DNA from: Volutella citrinella
Taxonomy: Eukaryota > Ascomycota > Sordariomycetes > Hypocreales > Nectriaceae
Length of the DNA stretch: 64,000 nt
Reading direction: 5' to 3'
Assembly (NCBI GenBank): GCA_034401135.1
Contig: JAWZSP010000004.1
Coordinates: 3,658,001 to 3,722,000 of the forward strand
The notes below the pieces were generated by a model, which ran no database searches, had not been told where the DNA came from, and was given only the letters and a program-made list of their open reading frames with translations. This document shows, piece after piece, positions 55,948 to 64,000 of this stretch. The position numbers and the translations under genes were made by a program. How positions within the stretch are numbered: the stretch's first letter is position 1; each line of letters opens with the position of its first letter.

Positions 55948-56565
55948 ATGAGGTTGACGTCACTACTCCCGCTTCTATGGTGCACTTTGCCCGCCGTCGC
56001 GATGCCCTTGGAACCCCAACACTCAGAGAAGATCGACAACGATGCATTCAAAGAGGCGCATCAGAGAGACAAAACGGCAAAAAGGGCATTCAAAGGGGTC
56101 CAGATGAAAACGTTTGAGGGGAAATGTCTCTTTGTGGACAAGTTCTCGGGGGACTTTAGGGCCAATCTCAACCCCGTGCAGATTGCCGAGTGTGGAGCGA
56201 CGACAGGGCAAGGATGGGACATTCTGACATCAGGCAAGCACAATGACGGAAAGGGAGACGTGCTCATCGTCAGCAACTTGACGAATGCATGCCTATCCTT
56301 CGACCCCAGGCGGCCAGTGGACACGCAGGTGCACATGTTTTCGTGTGGTGGCCGCGCAGACGGCAGCGGCGAGGTCTCGAGCTCGCAACTCTTCAACTAT
56401 GACGGGATGAAGGGGCGGTTCGTGCTCCGGCCGAGGAACGGCGACGGCAAATGCTTCTCCGGAGCCGGCAAGGCGGTCCGTCCTGCGCTGTGCGAGTCGG
56501 ACACGCTGGACCTCATATTTGCAGTGGGAGTCAAGGCGGCGAATCCGAACAGCGGAAGGAAATGA
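55948..56565 (+). CDS. secreted beta-trefoil (ricin-B-like fold) protein
   Basis: A single exon codes for 205 residues. Residues 1-18 (MRLTSLLPLLWCTLPAVA) are a clear signal peptide. After a short charged linker with KRA that could be a Kex2-like site, the mature part shows repeated lectin-like units: GKCLFVDKFSGDF, NACLSFDPRRPVD, LFNYDGMKGRFVLRPRNGDGKCF. The Cys pairs and the Q/S-L-F-NYD pattern suggest a beta-trefoil, but the QxW motif of true ricin-B repeats is not well kept. It is small, secreted and Cys-containing, so it could be a carbohydrate-binding or effector-like protein. No enzymatic domain is attached. It faces away from the metalloprotease gene. Confidence 0.7.
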   Translation: MRLTSLLPLLWCTLPAVAMPLEPQHSEKIDNDAFKEAHQRDKTAKRAFKGVQMKTFEGKCLFVDKFSGDFRANLNPVQIAECGATTGQGWDILTSGKHNDGKGDVLIVSNLTNACLSFDPRRPVDTQVHMFSCGGRADGSGEVSSSQLFNYDGMKGRFVLRPRNGDGKCFSGAGKAVRPALCESDTLDLIFAVGVKAANPNSGRK

Positions 56566-57357
56566 AGTGGAGTTGGGTGTCGATTGCTGCGGACTACGTA
56601 GTATGAGTGTGTTGATGATGTGAATCGAAAATCGAGCCTCCGAGATTTGGAGCGAGCAAGATCCGAGGGTGGTGTCTCGAGAACTTGGCTATGAACTTGG
56701 CATTGAGCTTGGCGTTGAGCTTGGCGCTGAGCTTCGCCTAACTCCCTGTCAAGACGTCCATGTCTGATTTAGTTTTGCATTCGAGCCATTGGTTGCCATC
56801 CGGGCGTGGCCTTGGCCTTGGCCTCTGTTGTAGCTAATGGAAATCTCACAAACTCGCGTTACACAATGGACGAGATGGCCCATTGATGACGAGAATCCAG
56901 CCGGTCCCATAAATGAGGCCGACGGCGTTTGAGGCGATACGTCATGGATAGTTCTGGGGAACGGGTAAAGGCGGGAAGGGCGGGTCATGAGGGATGAAAA
57001 GGGGATGGGGGCAAGCGTTTCAGAAGGAGCCCTGGCGCTGGAAGTGTCCCAAGCTGGGGACTTGGGTACGTACAGGGCGGCCAATCACGGCGTATGCGTA
57101 TCACGCATTTTCGTGTCTAACGGTCAACTCCAGGGAGTCGGCGACCTGGCTGACGCTGATAATTTATTTGCTTGATGCCCCTGAATTGTTTCTTTGCCAC
57201 ACGATTTTCTGAGAAGCTGAGCTTCCAGATTCCCTTATCCCCTCGACATTTTGCGGCCGCTCGAGGATACCGGAACACGCTGTGCGTGTCGCTGAACCGA
57301 ATCCACCATTTCTATCGCAGCCCATCAGTCGCGCAGGCCGTCCTCCCCCGTGACACA
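56566..57357. other. intergenic region upstream of CorA-type gene
   Basis: About 0.8 kb. It contains the 12-bp tandem repeat and the leader of the 57358 gene. That frame is open back to about 57172, but the extra residues are not transporter-like. Confidence 0.45.
56684..56743. repeat. 12-bp tandem repeat, about 4.5 copies
   Basis: Units of CTTGGC(x)TTGAG-type start at 56684, 56696, 56708, 56720 and 56732 and diverge toward both ends. One frame reads E-L-G-x four times, but no gene is supported there. Confidence 0.75.
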
Positions 57358-59284
57358 ATGTCTCGACCCAGCCAAGAGGTCGACGACCTCGGCGTGCGGC
57401 AGAGCCACTCGTCGCAGACCCGCGTGTCCGACGCCGATGATGCGCCAGCAGCAGATACGGACCGCCATGTCCGCTACAACCTCACCGTCGACACCCAGAA
57501 CCTCGGCCCGCCGCACGACGGGCGCCGCCGCGCAAACTCGGACACGTCGAGCCGCGACTTTGGCCTGTCGCCCATGCTGCGCCGCCGCATGACCCGCGCC
57601 GCCACCTTCAAGACGGTCGAGGACTACGACGAGTTCGATGGCGCCTTCAGCGCCCGCCCCGGATGGCAGCCCGGCTCCGAGCCCGGCTACGACCCCAAGC
57701 TGCCCGACGGCGGCCATGCGTCGATGCCGACCCTCAACGCGCCCTGCGAGATCACCGTCGTCGACTACTGCCACGACAAGCTGGTCAAGCGCCACTTCGA
57801 GAACGACTCGTTTGTCGAGTTCATCAAGATCCCGCAGGACTCGTGGTCCAAATGCCGCTGGATCAACGTCAACGGCTTGAGCTGGGACGTAATCCAGGCC
57901 GTTGCAAACGCAAAGGGGCTGCACAAGTTGGCCCTAGAGGACATGATGAATATCAGGAATAGAACAAAGGCCGACTGGTTAGTCTTTCCTTCATTTATTA
58001 GTGCACAATTGTTGCATGAAGCTGACCGTTAGCCAAGGTACCCAAACCACGCCTTCGTCATCATGACTCTGCAGAAGCTTGTCCATCTTGTTGAGGACGA
58101 CGACGACTCGTCCGATTCCAGTAGCACGTATTCGAGAAAATCGTTTGCGGCGCTCCGAGAATCGCTGCGGGGGCTTTGGAAAACTCATCGACAGCCCGTG
58201 GACCCCGAAAAGGAGAATGGCAATGGCAACGGCCTGCCTCACATCGGAGAAGAGCTGAACGAGACGACCATGATCCGTACCCTCCAGCGGTATCACGCCT
58301 CTGGAAACGAGGCCCGTACCGAGTTCATGGAGGACCATTCATCCCTGGCGCGCCACAAGATGGCAATCTCAGCCGAGCAGGTGTCCATCTTCCTCACGTC
58401 GGACAACACCGTCGTCTCCTTCTTTGAGGTCTCCGCCGGAGACATTGAGAGGCCCATCGTCACTCGGCTCAGCACGCCGGGGACGACTGTCCGCGAGTCC
58501 AGCGATGCCTCTCTCCTCATGCAGGCCATCATCGACGCCATCATCGACCTGGCCATCCCCCTCACGGCCGTGTACACTGATATCATCAGCGACATTGAGC
58601 TCGACGTCCTCACCTCGCCCAGCATGGGCCAGAGCAAGCGGCTGTATATTTGCATGAGCGAGATCAACAAGATGCTGAGCTTCCTGAATCCCATTGACAA
58701 CCTCGTCAGCGTGCTGCGCGACCACAAAACTCACCTCTCCCAGGATGACGCCATGGCCGAGTTGCAGAATCCTGCGTCCGGGGTCATCGTGACGCCTATG
58801 ACGCACACGTACCTCGGCGACGTGCTGGATCACTGCATCATGATCACCGAGGCCATGCAGCAGCTCAAGCAGTCGTCCGATAACCTGATCAATCTCATAT
58901 TCAACATGATTTCTTCGACTCAGAATGAGAGCATGAAGCAGCTTACCACCGTCACCATCATCTTCTTGCCGTTGACATTTATTACTGGATTCTTTGGCCA
59001 GAACTTCATGGAAGAGGGGTTCCCCGAAATCCATAACGGCATCTGGTATTTGTACGCGCTTCCTCAAACTGTCTCCGTGAACCACCAATGCTAACCGTTG
59101 ATGTTTCTGTAGCTGGGCGGTGGCGGTTCCAACCGTATGCGCTACCATTGTCATTCTCATGAGGGAAATGATTTACAACTGGTTGGTGAGAATCGTGCAG
59201 AGGAAGCGCGTCATCACCAGCAGGAAGAAGAAGAAGCAGAAGCAAGAGGCCCGCAGGACCAGGATGAAGCTGAGGACTGCCTGA
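57358..59284 (+). CDS. CorA-type divalent metal transporter
   Basis: Three exons (57358-57977, 58038-59051, 59113-59284) join in frame to 601 residues. Introns are 60 and 61 nt. Residues 1-130 are a disordered, Arg/Asp/Ser-rich cytosolic region. The CorA cytosolic domain follows (EDMMNIRNRTKADW, HAFVIMTLQKL, then an acidic insert, then SVFL-like VSIFLTSDNTVVSFFE). A long helix leads to TM1 (TTVTIIFLPLTFITGFFGQNF) split here at TFITGFF, and TM2 (FWAVAVPTVCATIVI), then a very Lys/Arg-rich tail. The pore signature is G527-Q528-N529 instead of GMN. CorA proteins form pentameric channels for Mg, Co, Ni or Zn; the altered signature leaves the substrate open. Confidence 0.88.
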
Positions 59285-59769
59285 TTTGCAACATCGATCG
59301 CGAGTAAGTACATAGACGGACGAATTCGAGGTTTGAAGCAAGGGAGGAGAAAAAAAAAAATAGGATACCCCACGGCGTTGGAATAGAACTGCACTTAATG
59401 GCATTGGTGTGGATATGGATACTGAGCATAGGCAGCAGCATCGCGATGCGCTTCCGGCTGCTAGACGGCGCGGGAGGTTTGAATATACTCGTTTTATTGT
59501 TCTCAGTCCAGACCTGACTGACAGACCCGTGCTCTTCCCCACGTCAGCATTCCGGAGAGTTCCATTCCAGGCACACCAGCTTGACGGTGCAGCTCTGATA
59601 AGGTTACGTTCCCGTGACACAGACGGAGAGGCGCTAGACGCCCAGGTCAGACCCCTCATTATTCATGCAGCCATCTGGAGCATGCCTTGGGCAGCAGGGC
59701 ATTCTCCTCACTCAGCATTCATTGGAATACTCCGACCATCTCACGGGCCGGCACTAGCACTCGTCCTTC
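59285..59769. other. intergenic region
   Basis: About 0.5 kb between two plus-strand genes, with a poly(A) run near 59350. It should hold the 3' UTR of the transporter and the promoter of the F-box-like gene. Confidence 0.5.
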
Positions 59770-60795
59770 ATGTCGCTACTTGGGCTACCGCCAGAACTCT
59801 TGTCGCACGTACTGAATGAACTAGGGGCGCCCTTCTTCCGGGAGGATGTTGGCCGTCTTACGCTCTGCAGGGAATGGTACGTGATAGCGCACGCCGTCTT
59901 GCTGTCCGAAGTCCATCTGTCGTCGAAATCACTCGACAGCCTCTTTGGCTCGCCGAATCTCGAGCAGACGTGGACGCACCTGGGCCGGAATCTTCGGCGC
60001 ATCAGCATAGACTTGCAAGGGCACAATGACTGGTCGCTGCCGGCAAAGGGCGACACGGCGTCCTTTGCGTCAAACTTCCTCCTGGCGTGGACACGCGACC
60101 TCGACGGCTCGCTCGTCAAGCTGGCCAGGTCCCTGCGCAGGTGCAAGAGGATCCAAGAGCTGACCATCAGCTCGGTCAAGGAGTACCACCCCCACTACCC
60201 CAGCTTCGCGCGGCGGGACTATCTATACGCGACCACGCTGGCCGGCGTCCTACGGCTGGGGAGCTTGACGACGCTGGAGCTGGACACTTGGGGCACCGAC
60301 TTGATCACGAGGGGCACCGACGGCGACCACGGCCACCTGTGCCTTGTAATAAACCCAATGCTCGCGCAGCTGCGCAGCCTGCGACTACGAATGCGCAAGA
60401 TATGCCCCCGGGTCCTGCGTCCCCCGCCCGGCCAGGGCGCCATCCCTCTGTCCAGGCTGACCATCAACCTGAGCCTGTACGACGACTGGCCCGCCAGCAC
60501 GTCCACCTCCTACTCGCGGGAGTGCAGCGTCGCGGACCGAGGCCTGCTGCGGCTGCAGGCCGACATGGAGGAGCACGCGAGCCGGCTGGTCGCCCGGATG
60601 AGCGAGCCCAAGGCCCTGCGCATCCTGATACGGGCGCTGCCGGGCTTCGAGCTGCGGTCGTGGGACGCGGCGACCAGTAGACGCAGGGTCCTGCCAGAGG
60701 GGGCTGGCTGGGAGGACGAGGGGCACAGCGATGACTCTAGCGACCCGGAGCTTGAAACGGATTTGTTTGACGGCGAGGACTCTGGCTCTGAATGA
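59770..60795 (+). CDS. F-box-like protein
   Basis: A single exon codes for 341 residues. The N-terminus (LLGLPPELLSHVLNELG, then LTLCREWYVIAHAVLLSEVHL) is a typical fungal F-box-like motif. Leu-rich segments follow without a regular repeat (RIQELTISSV, LGSLTTLELDTWGTD, LAQLRSLRLRM). The C-terminal ~30 residues are very acidic (Asp/Glu/Ser). By family it would link an unknown target to an SCF ubiquitin ligase. It shows no close similarity to the other F-box-like protein of this window. Confidence 0.7.
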   Translation: MSLLGLPPELLSHVLNELGAPFFREDVGRLTLCREWYVIAHAVLLSEVHLSSKSLDSLFGSPNLEQTWTHLGRNLRRISIDLQGHNDWSLPAKGDTASFASNFLLAWTRDLDGSLVKLARSLRRCKRIQELTISSVKEYHPHYPSFARRDYLYATTLAGVLRLGSLTTLELDTWGTDLITRGTDGDHGHLCLVINPMLAQLRSLRLRMRKICPRVLRPPPGQGAIPLSRLTINLSLYDDWPASTSTSYSRECSVADRGLLRLQADMEEHASRLVARMSEPKALRILIRALPGFELRSWDAATSRRRVLPEGAGWEDEGHSDDSSDPELETDLFDGEDSGSE

Positions 60796-61183
60796 TGGGC
60801 TATGGATCATCGCCCACTTATTATTTATACTGTATTTGTAGGCGTCTGGCGCTGCTCCCAGTGTTGGCGGGGCGCTGGAACTGCCAAGCTGAAGCTGGGC
60901 TCGATTACGTAACGCAAAAACAGGAAGCTCGTTGGACAATGCACCAGCGCGTGCGCTGTAGGCAGCAACAGGCCATTTTCAGCTGTTGCTGGGGAGCATG
61001 AGCTCCTTATAAACTTCGCGACACGCTTACACACCCAACATCAATCATCAGTCGCACGCTCGTCTCGCCCTTTTGCCATCGTGTTTTATCGCATGTGGAC
61101 CGTGGAAGTTCCGTAGATTGAAATTGGTTTCTTGAATTTTGTAAGGAGTGAGAGGGCTGCTCAGCGCGACACTCGCCAGCACC
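60796..61183. other. intergenic region upstream of LIG4
   Basis: About 390 bases separate the F-box-like stop from the LIG4 start. No motif stands out. Confidence 0.45.
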
Positions 61184-64000
61184 ATGGTCAAACAGGAGCG
61201 TGAGCAGTCCCCGAGCTGGGAAGCCCGGAGGGAGGACGAGATGCAGTATGGATCCGTGGGAATGACGGAGGAGGAGTTGCAAGAAAAGTGAGTTTTGGAA
61301 TCGCTGTATATGGTGAGGGGGCGTTTCTCATCTCACTCACAGATATCCCAACCGCCCGCGCAATCATTCCAAGACATTGGTCTTCTCCCAGCTTTTTCAG
61401 GAGTTATTCAACCCTCTCAACGAGAACAAGAAGAAGAATGCCGGCGGCGCGGGCCCCAAGACATTTAGGGGCGTTCAGAAACTATCGCCGCATGAGCAAC
61501 GTCGGCACATTATTGACCGATTTATTGCGCGATGGCGCAAGGAGGTCGGCAGTGACATTTACCCAGCGCTGCGGTTGATCCTCCCGGACAAGGACAGGGA
61601 TAGAGGCGTTTACGGACTCAAGGAAAATGCAATTGGAAAGCTGCTGGTGAAGCTGATGAAGATTGACAAGAACTCAGAGGATGGTTTTAACCTATTACAC
61701 TGGAAGCTGCCTGGGCAAACGTTCGCATCCCGCTTGGCTGGAGATTTTGCCGGTCGATGTTACGAAGTTATTCTGAAGCGGCCGATGAGAACCGAAGTCG
61801 GCAACATGACCATTGCAGAGGTCAATGAGCAGCTGGACAAGCTTGCTGCCTCAGCGGGCGAGGCTGAGAACCTGCGCGTCTTCGAGACGTTTTACAACCG
61901 CATGAACGCAGAGGAGCTCATGTGGCTGATCCGAATTGTTCTCAAGCAGATGAAGGTTGGTGCAACGGAGAAGACGATTCTCGACCTATGGCATCCGGAT
62001 GGTGACGCGCTCTTCAACGTGTCATCGAGCCTTCGACGAGTCTGCTGGGAGCTTTACGACCCCAATATTCGCCTGCAGCAGGAAGAAACTGGCGTTTCCC
62101 TGATGCAGTGCTTCCAGCCACAGCTGGCCCAGTTCCAGGCACCGTCGTCATTCCAGAAAATGATTGAGCTCCTCCACCCCACCGAGGAGGACCCCGAGTT
62201 TTGGATTGAGGAGAAACTCGACGGCGAGCGCATGCAGATGCACATGATGGAAGACAAGAAACACCCGGGTGGGCGCAAGTTCTGCTTCTGGTCGCGAAAA
62301 GCAAAGGACTACACTTATTTATATGGCGATGGGCTCAAGGATGAAAACTCGAGCCTGACTCGGTATCTGAAGAGTGCCTTTGCGGCTGGCGTGAAAAATG
62401 TCATCCTGGACGGAGAAATGATTACGTGGGATATGGAAGTCGACAAGATTGTGCCCTTTGGAACTCTCAAGACGGCCGCCATCGCCGAGCAGCAGAACAA
62501 GTCCGGCTCCGACTCGACAGGCCACCGGCCCCTCTTCCGCATCTTTGACATCCTCTATCTCAACAACAAGCCCCTTACACAGTACACACTGCGAGATCGG
62601 CACAAGGCTCTTGAAAAGGCCGTGAAGCCGGTTCACAGGCGCCTAGAGATTCATTCATACAGCAGCGCCACTTCGGCTGATGCCATCGAGCCGCTCCTTC
62701 GAGAGGTGGTTGCGAACGCCTCGGAGGGGTTGGTGCTGAAGAATCCACGCTCCATGTATCGCCTCAATAGCCGAAACGACGACTGGCTGAAGGTCAAACC
62801 CGAATACATGTCCGAGTTTGGCGAGTCGCTCGATTGTGTGGTAGTCGGCGGCTACTACGGCTCTGGTAAACGAGGTGGCATGCTCTCCAGTTTCATGTGC
62901 GGCCTCCGAGTGACGCAAAACCATATAAAGGCCGGCGCCAATCCCGAAAAGTGCTTCAGCTTCTTCAAGGTCGGAGGTGGCTTCAGGGCTGAGGATTATG
63001 CAGAGATCCGGCACCGAACCGAGGGCAAGTGGATTGAATGGAACCCCAAGAACCCACCGTCAGAGTACATAGAGCTGGGAGGAGGAGAGGCCAAGCAGTT
63101 TGAGAGGCCAGACATGTGGATCCGGCCAAAGGACTCAATCGTCTTGTCCGTAAAGGCTGCCAGCGTCGGACCATCCGACCAGTTTGCGCGCGGTTTCACG
63201 CTACGATTCCCTCGATTCCGAAGGCTGCGGCTGGATCGCAGCTGGGACACGGCTTTGTCCCTCGATGAATTCCAGGACCTGAAACAGCGCGTTGACGAGG
63301 AGTCAAAGGAGAAGGAGATGACGGTCGAGAACAGGAAGCGTCGAGGCGCGAAGCGGGTGAAGAGGGAGCTCGTCATCGCCGGAGAAGACGCTGCGCCCGC
63401 TCAGTATCAGGGTGCGCAGACGAAGATCTTTGAGGGCGTCGAGTTTTGCGTTCTATCCGACTCCCCCAAGCCGTACAAGAAGACGAAAACCCAACTGGAG
63501 ACGGTAATCAAGGAGAACGGTGGTACTATTTCCCAACGAGCCGCTGCTGGGACCAACATGGTCCTGATTGCCGACAAGAAGGTTGTCAAAGTCGCGAGTC
63601 TGATGAAGGGCGGCGATGTCGACATCATCAGGCCCAAGTGGTTGAAGGACTGCCTGGAACAAGAGTCGGGCGCTTTCCTCCTGCCGTACGAAGAGGCTCA
63701 CCTCTTCCACGCGACCGAGGAGCTTAGGCACGCGGCGGAGCAGAACACGGATCAATACGGCGACAGCTACAACCGGGATGTCTCCGTTGATGAGCTCCGC
63801 GATCTGATGAACCAAATGCCCAAGATCGAGGACGGCGAACCGTTCAGCAAGCACGAGTTCCTGGACCAGCTGGAGGAGCATGGTAAAGACCTCGAAGCCC
63901 TCCGGTCCTTCATGTTCCGACGCTGCGTGGTCTACATCCAGGGCGTGGGTTCCAGCCAGAATCGCATGTCCAGACTGGAGCACTACGTCCGGTATTGCGG
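61184..64000 (+). CDS. LIG4: DNA ligase IV, 3' end cut by window
   Basis: Exon 1 (61184-61287) and exon 2 (61343 to beyond 64000) are joined by a 55-nt intron within codon 35; about 920 residues are inside the window. Order of domains: N-terminal DNA-binding domain (about 40-290), nucleotidyltransferase domain with the adenylation motif EKLDGER (K326), ILDGEMI, FRIFDILY, EGLVLKNP and DWLKVKPEY, then the OB fold, and a first BRCT domain from about residue 725 (KIFEGVEFCVL to PKWLKDCLE). The second BRCT begins near SFMFRRCVVYIQG and is cut off. Lig4 seals double-strand breaks in non-homologous end joining together with Xrcc4/Lif1, which binds between the BRCT domains. The start ATG has the context ACCATGG. 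Confidence 0.95.

Noticed and set aside
58369..59160. 263-codon minus-strand open frame
   Set aside because: Antisense shadow of the CorA-type transporter exon 2.
1..64000. CRISPR arrays, prokaryotic operons, rRNA or intact transposons
   Set aside because: No regularly spaced repeats, no Shine-Dalgarno-led gene runs, no rRNA-like sequence, and no transposase or reverse-transcriptase motifs with terminal repeats were seen.

Overview
The window is nuclear DNA of a filamentous ascomycete, most likely a Sordariomycete and possibly Hypocreales. The basis is gene content and architecture: short introns (about 46-280 nt, GT-AG, CTAAC/CTGAC-like branch sites), a Con7-type C2H2 regulator, AAR2, a FAR1-like zinc protein, a GH18 chitinase, fungal TYR1, a PHO8-type phosphatase and CT-rich promoters. 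The species is not identified. I recognised no prokaryotic operon, rRNA, tRNA, CRISPR array or intact transposon. ORFs here were judged by homology-like motifs, frame-consistent splicing and true ATG starts.

Layout. 1-12107: a long gene-poor stretch with low-complexity patches. Its last 1.6 kb is an ATG-free leader in front of CON7 (12108-13759, +). 13760-19070: a second gene-poor stretch. 19071-24600: AAR2 (+), RPS16 (-) and RPL32 (+), the last two divergent around a 438-bp promoter. 24573-26185: a conserved Cys-rich fungal protein (+). 26467-31553: TYR1 (-), ATS1/KTI13-like (+), RAD9 (-). 32741-34700: a small repeat protein (+) convergent with a GH18 chitinase (-). 34701-38480: gene-poor. 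38481-43655: FAR1-like protein (-), a 128-residue conserved protein (+), RPL34 (+), a mitochondrial NDUFAF3-like protein (+). 44992-49173: an alpha/beta hydrolase fused to a Cys-phosphatase (+), then PHO8 (-). 51114-56565: an F-box/LRR-like protein (-), an HExxH metalloprotease (-), a secreted beta-trefoil-like protein (+). 57358-64000: a CorA-type transporter (+), a second F-box-like protein (+), and the DNA ligase IV gene cut by the window end.

Most genes are housekeeping: translation (RPS16, RPL32, RPL34), splicing (AAR2), wobble-uridine modification (ATS1), checkpoint and end joining (RAD9, LIG4), aromatic amino acids (TYR1), vacuolar phosphatase, metal transport and complex I assembly. 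Accessory-looking parts are the repeat protein, the chitinase, and the metalloprotease/beta-trefoil neighbourhood. The most interesting signals are the ATG-free CON7 leader, the hydrolase-phosphatase fusion, twin donor sites plus a TGAGTCA element in the long TYR1 intron, and a PHO8 first exon that codes only for the initiator Met.
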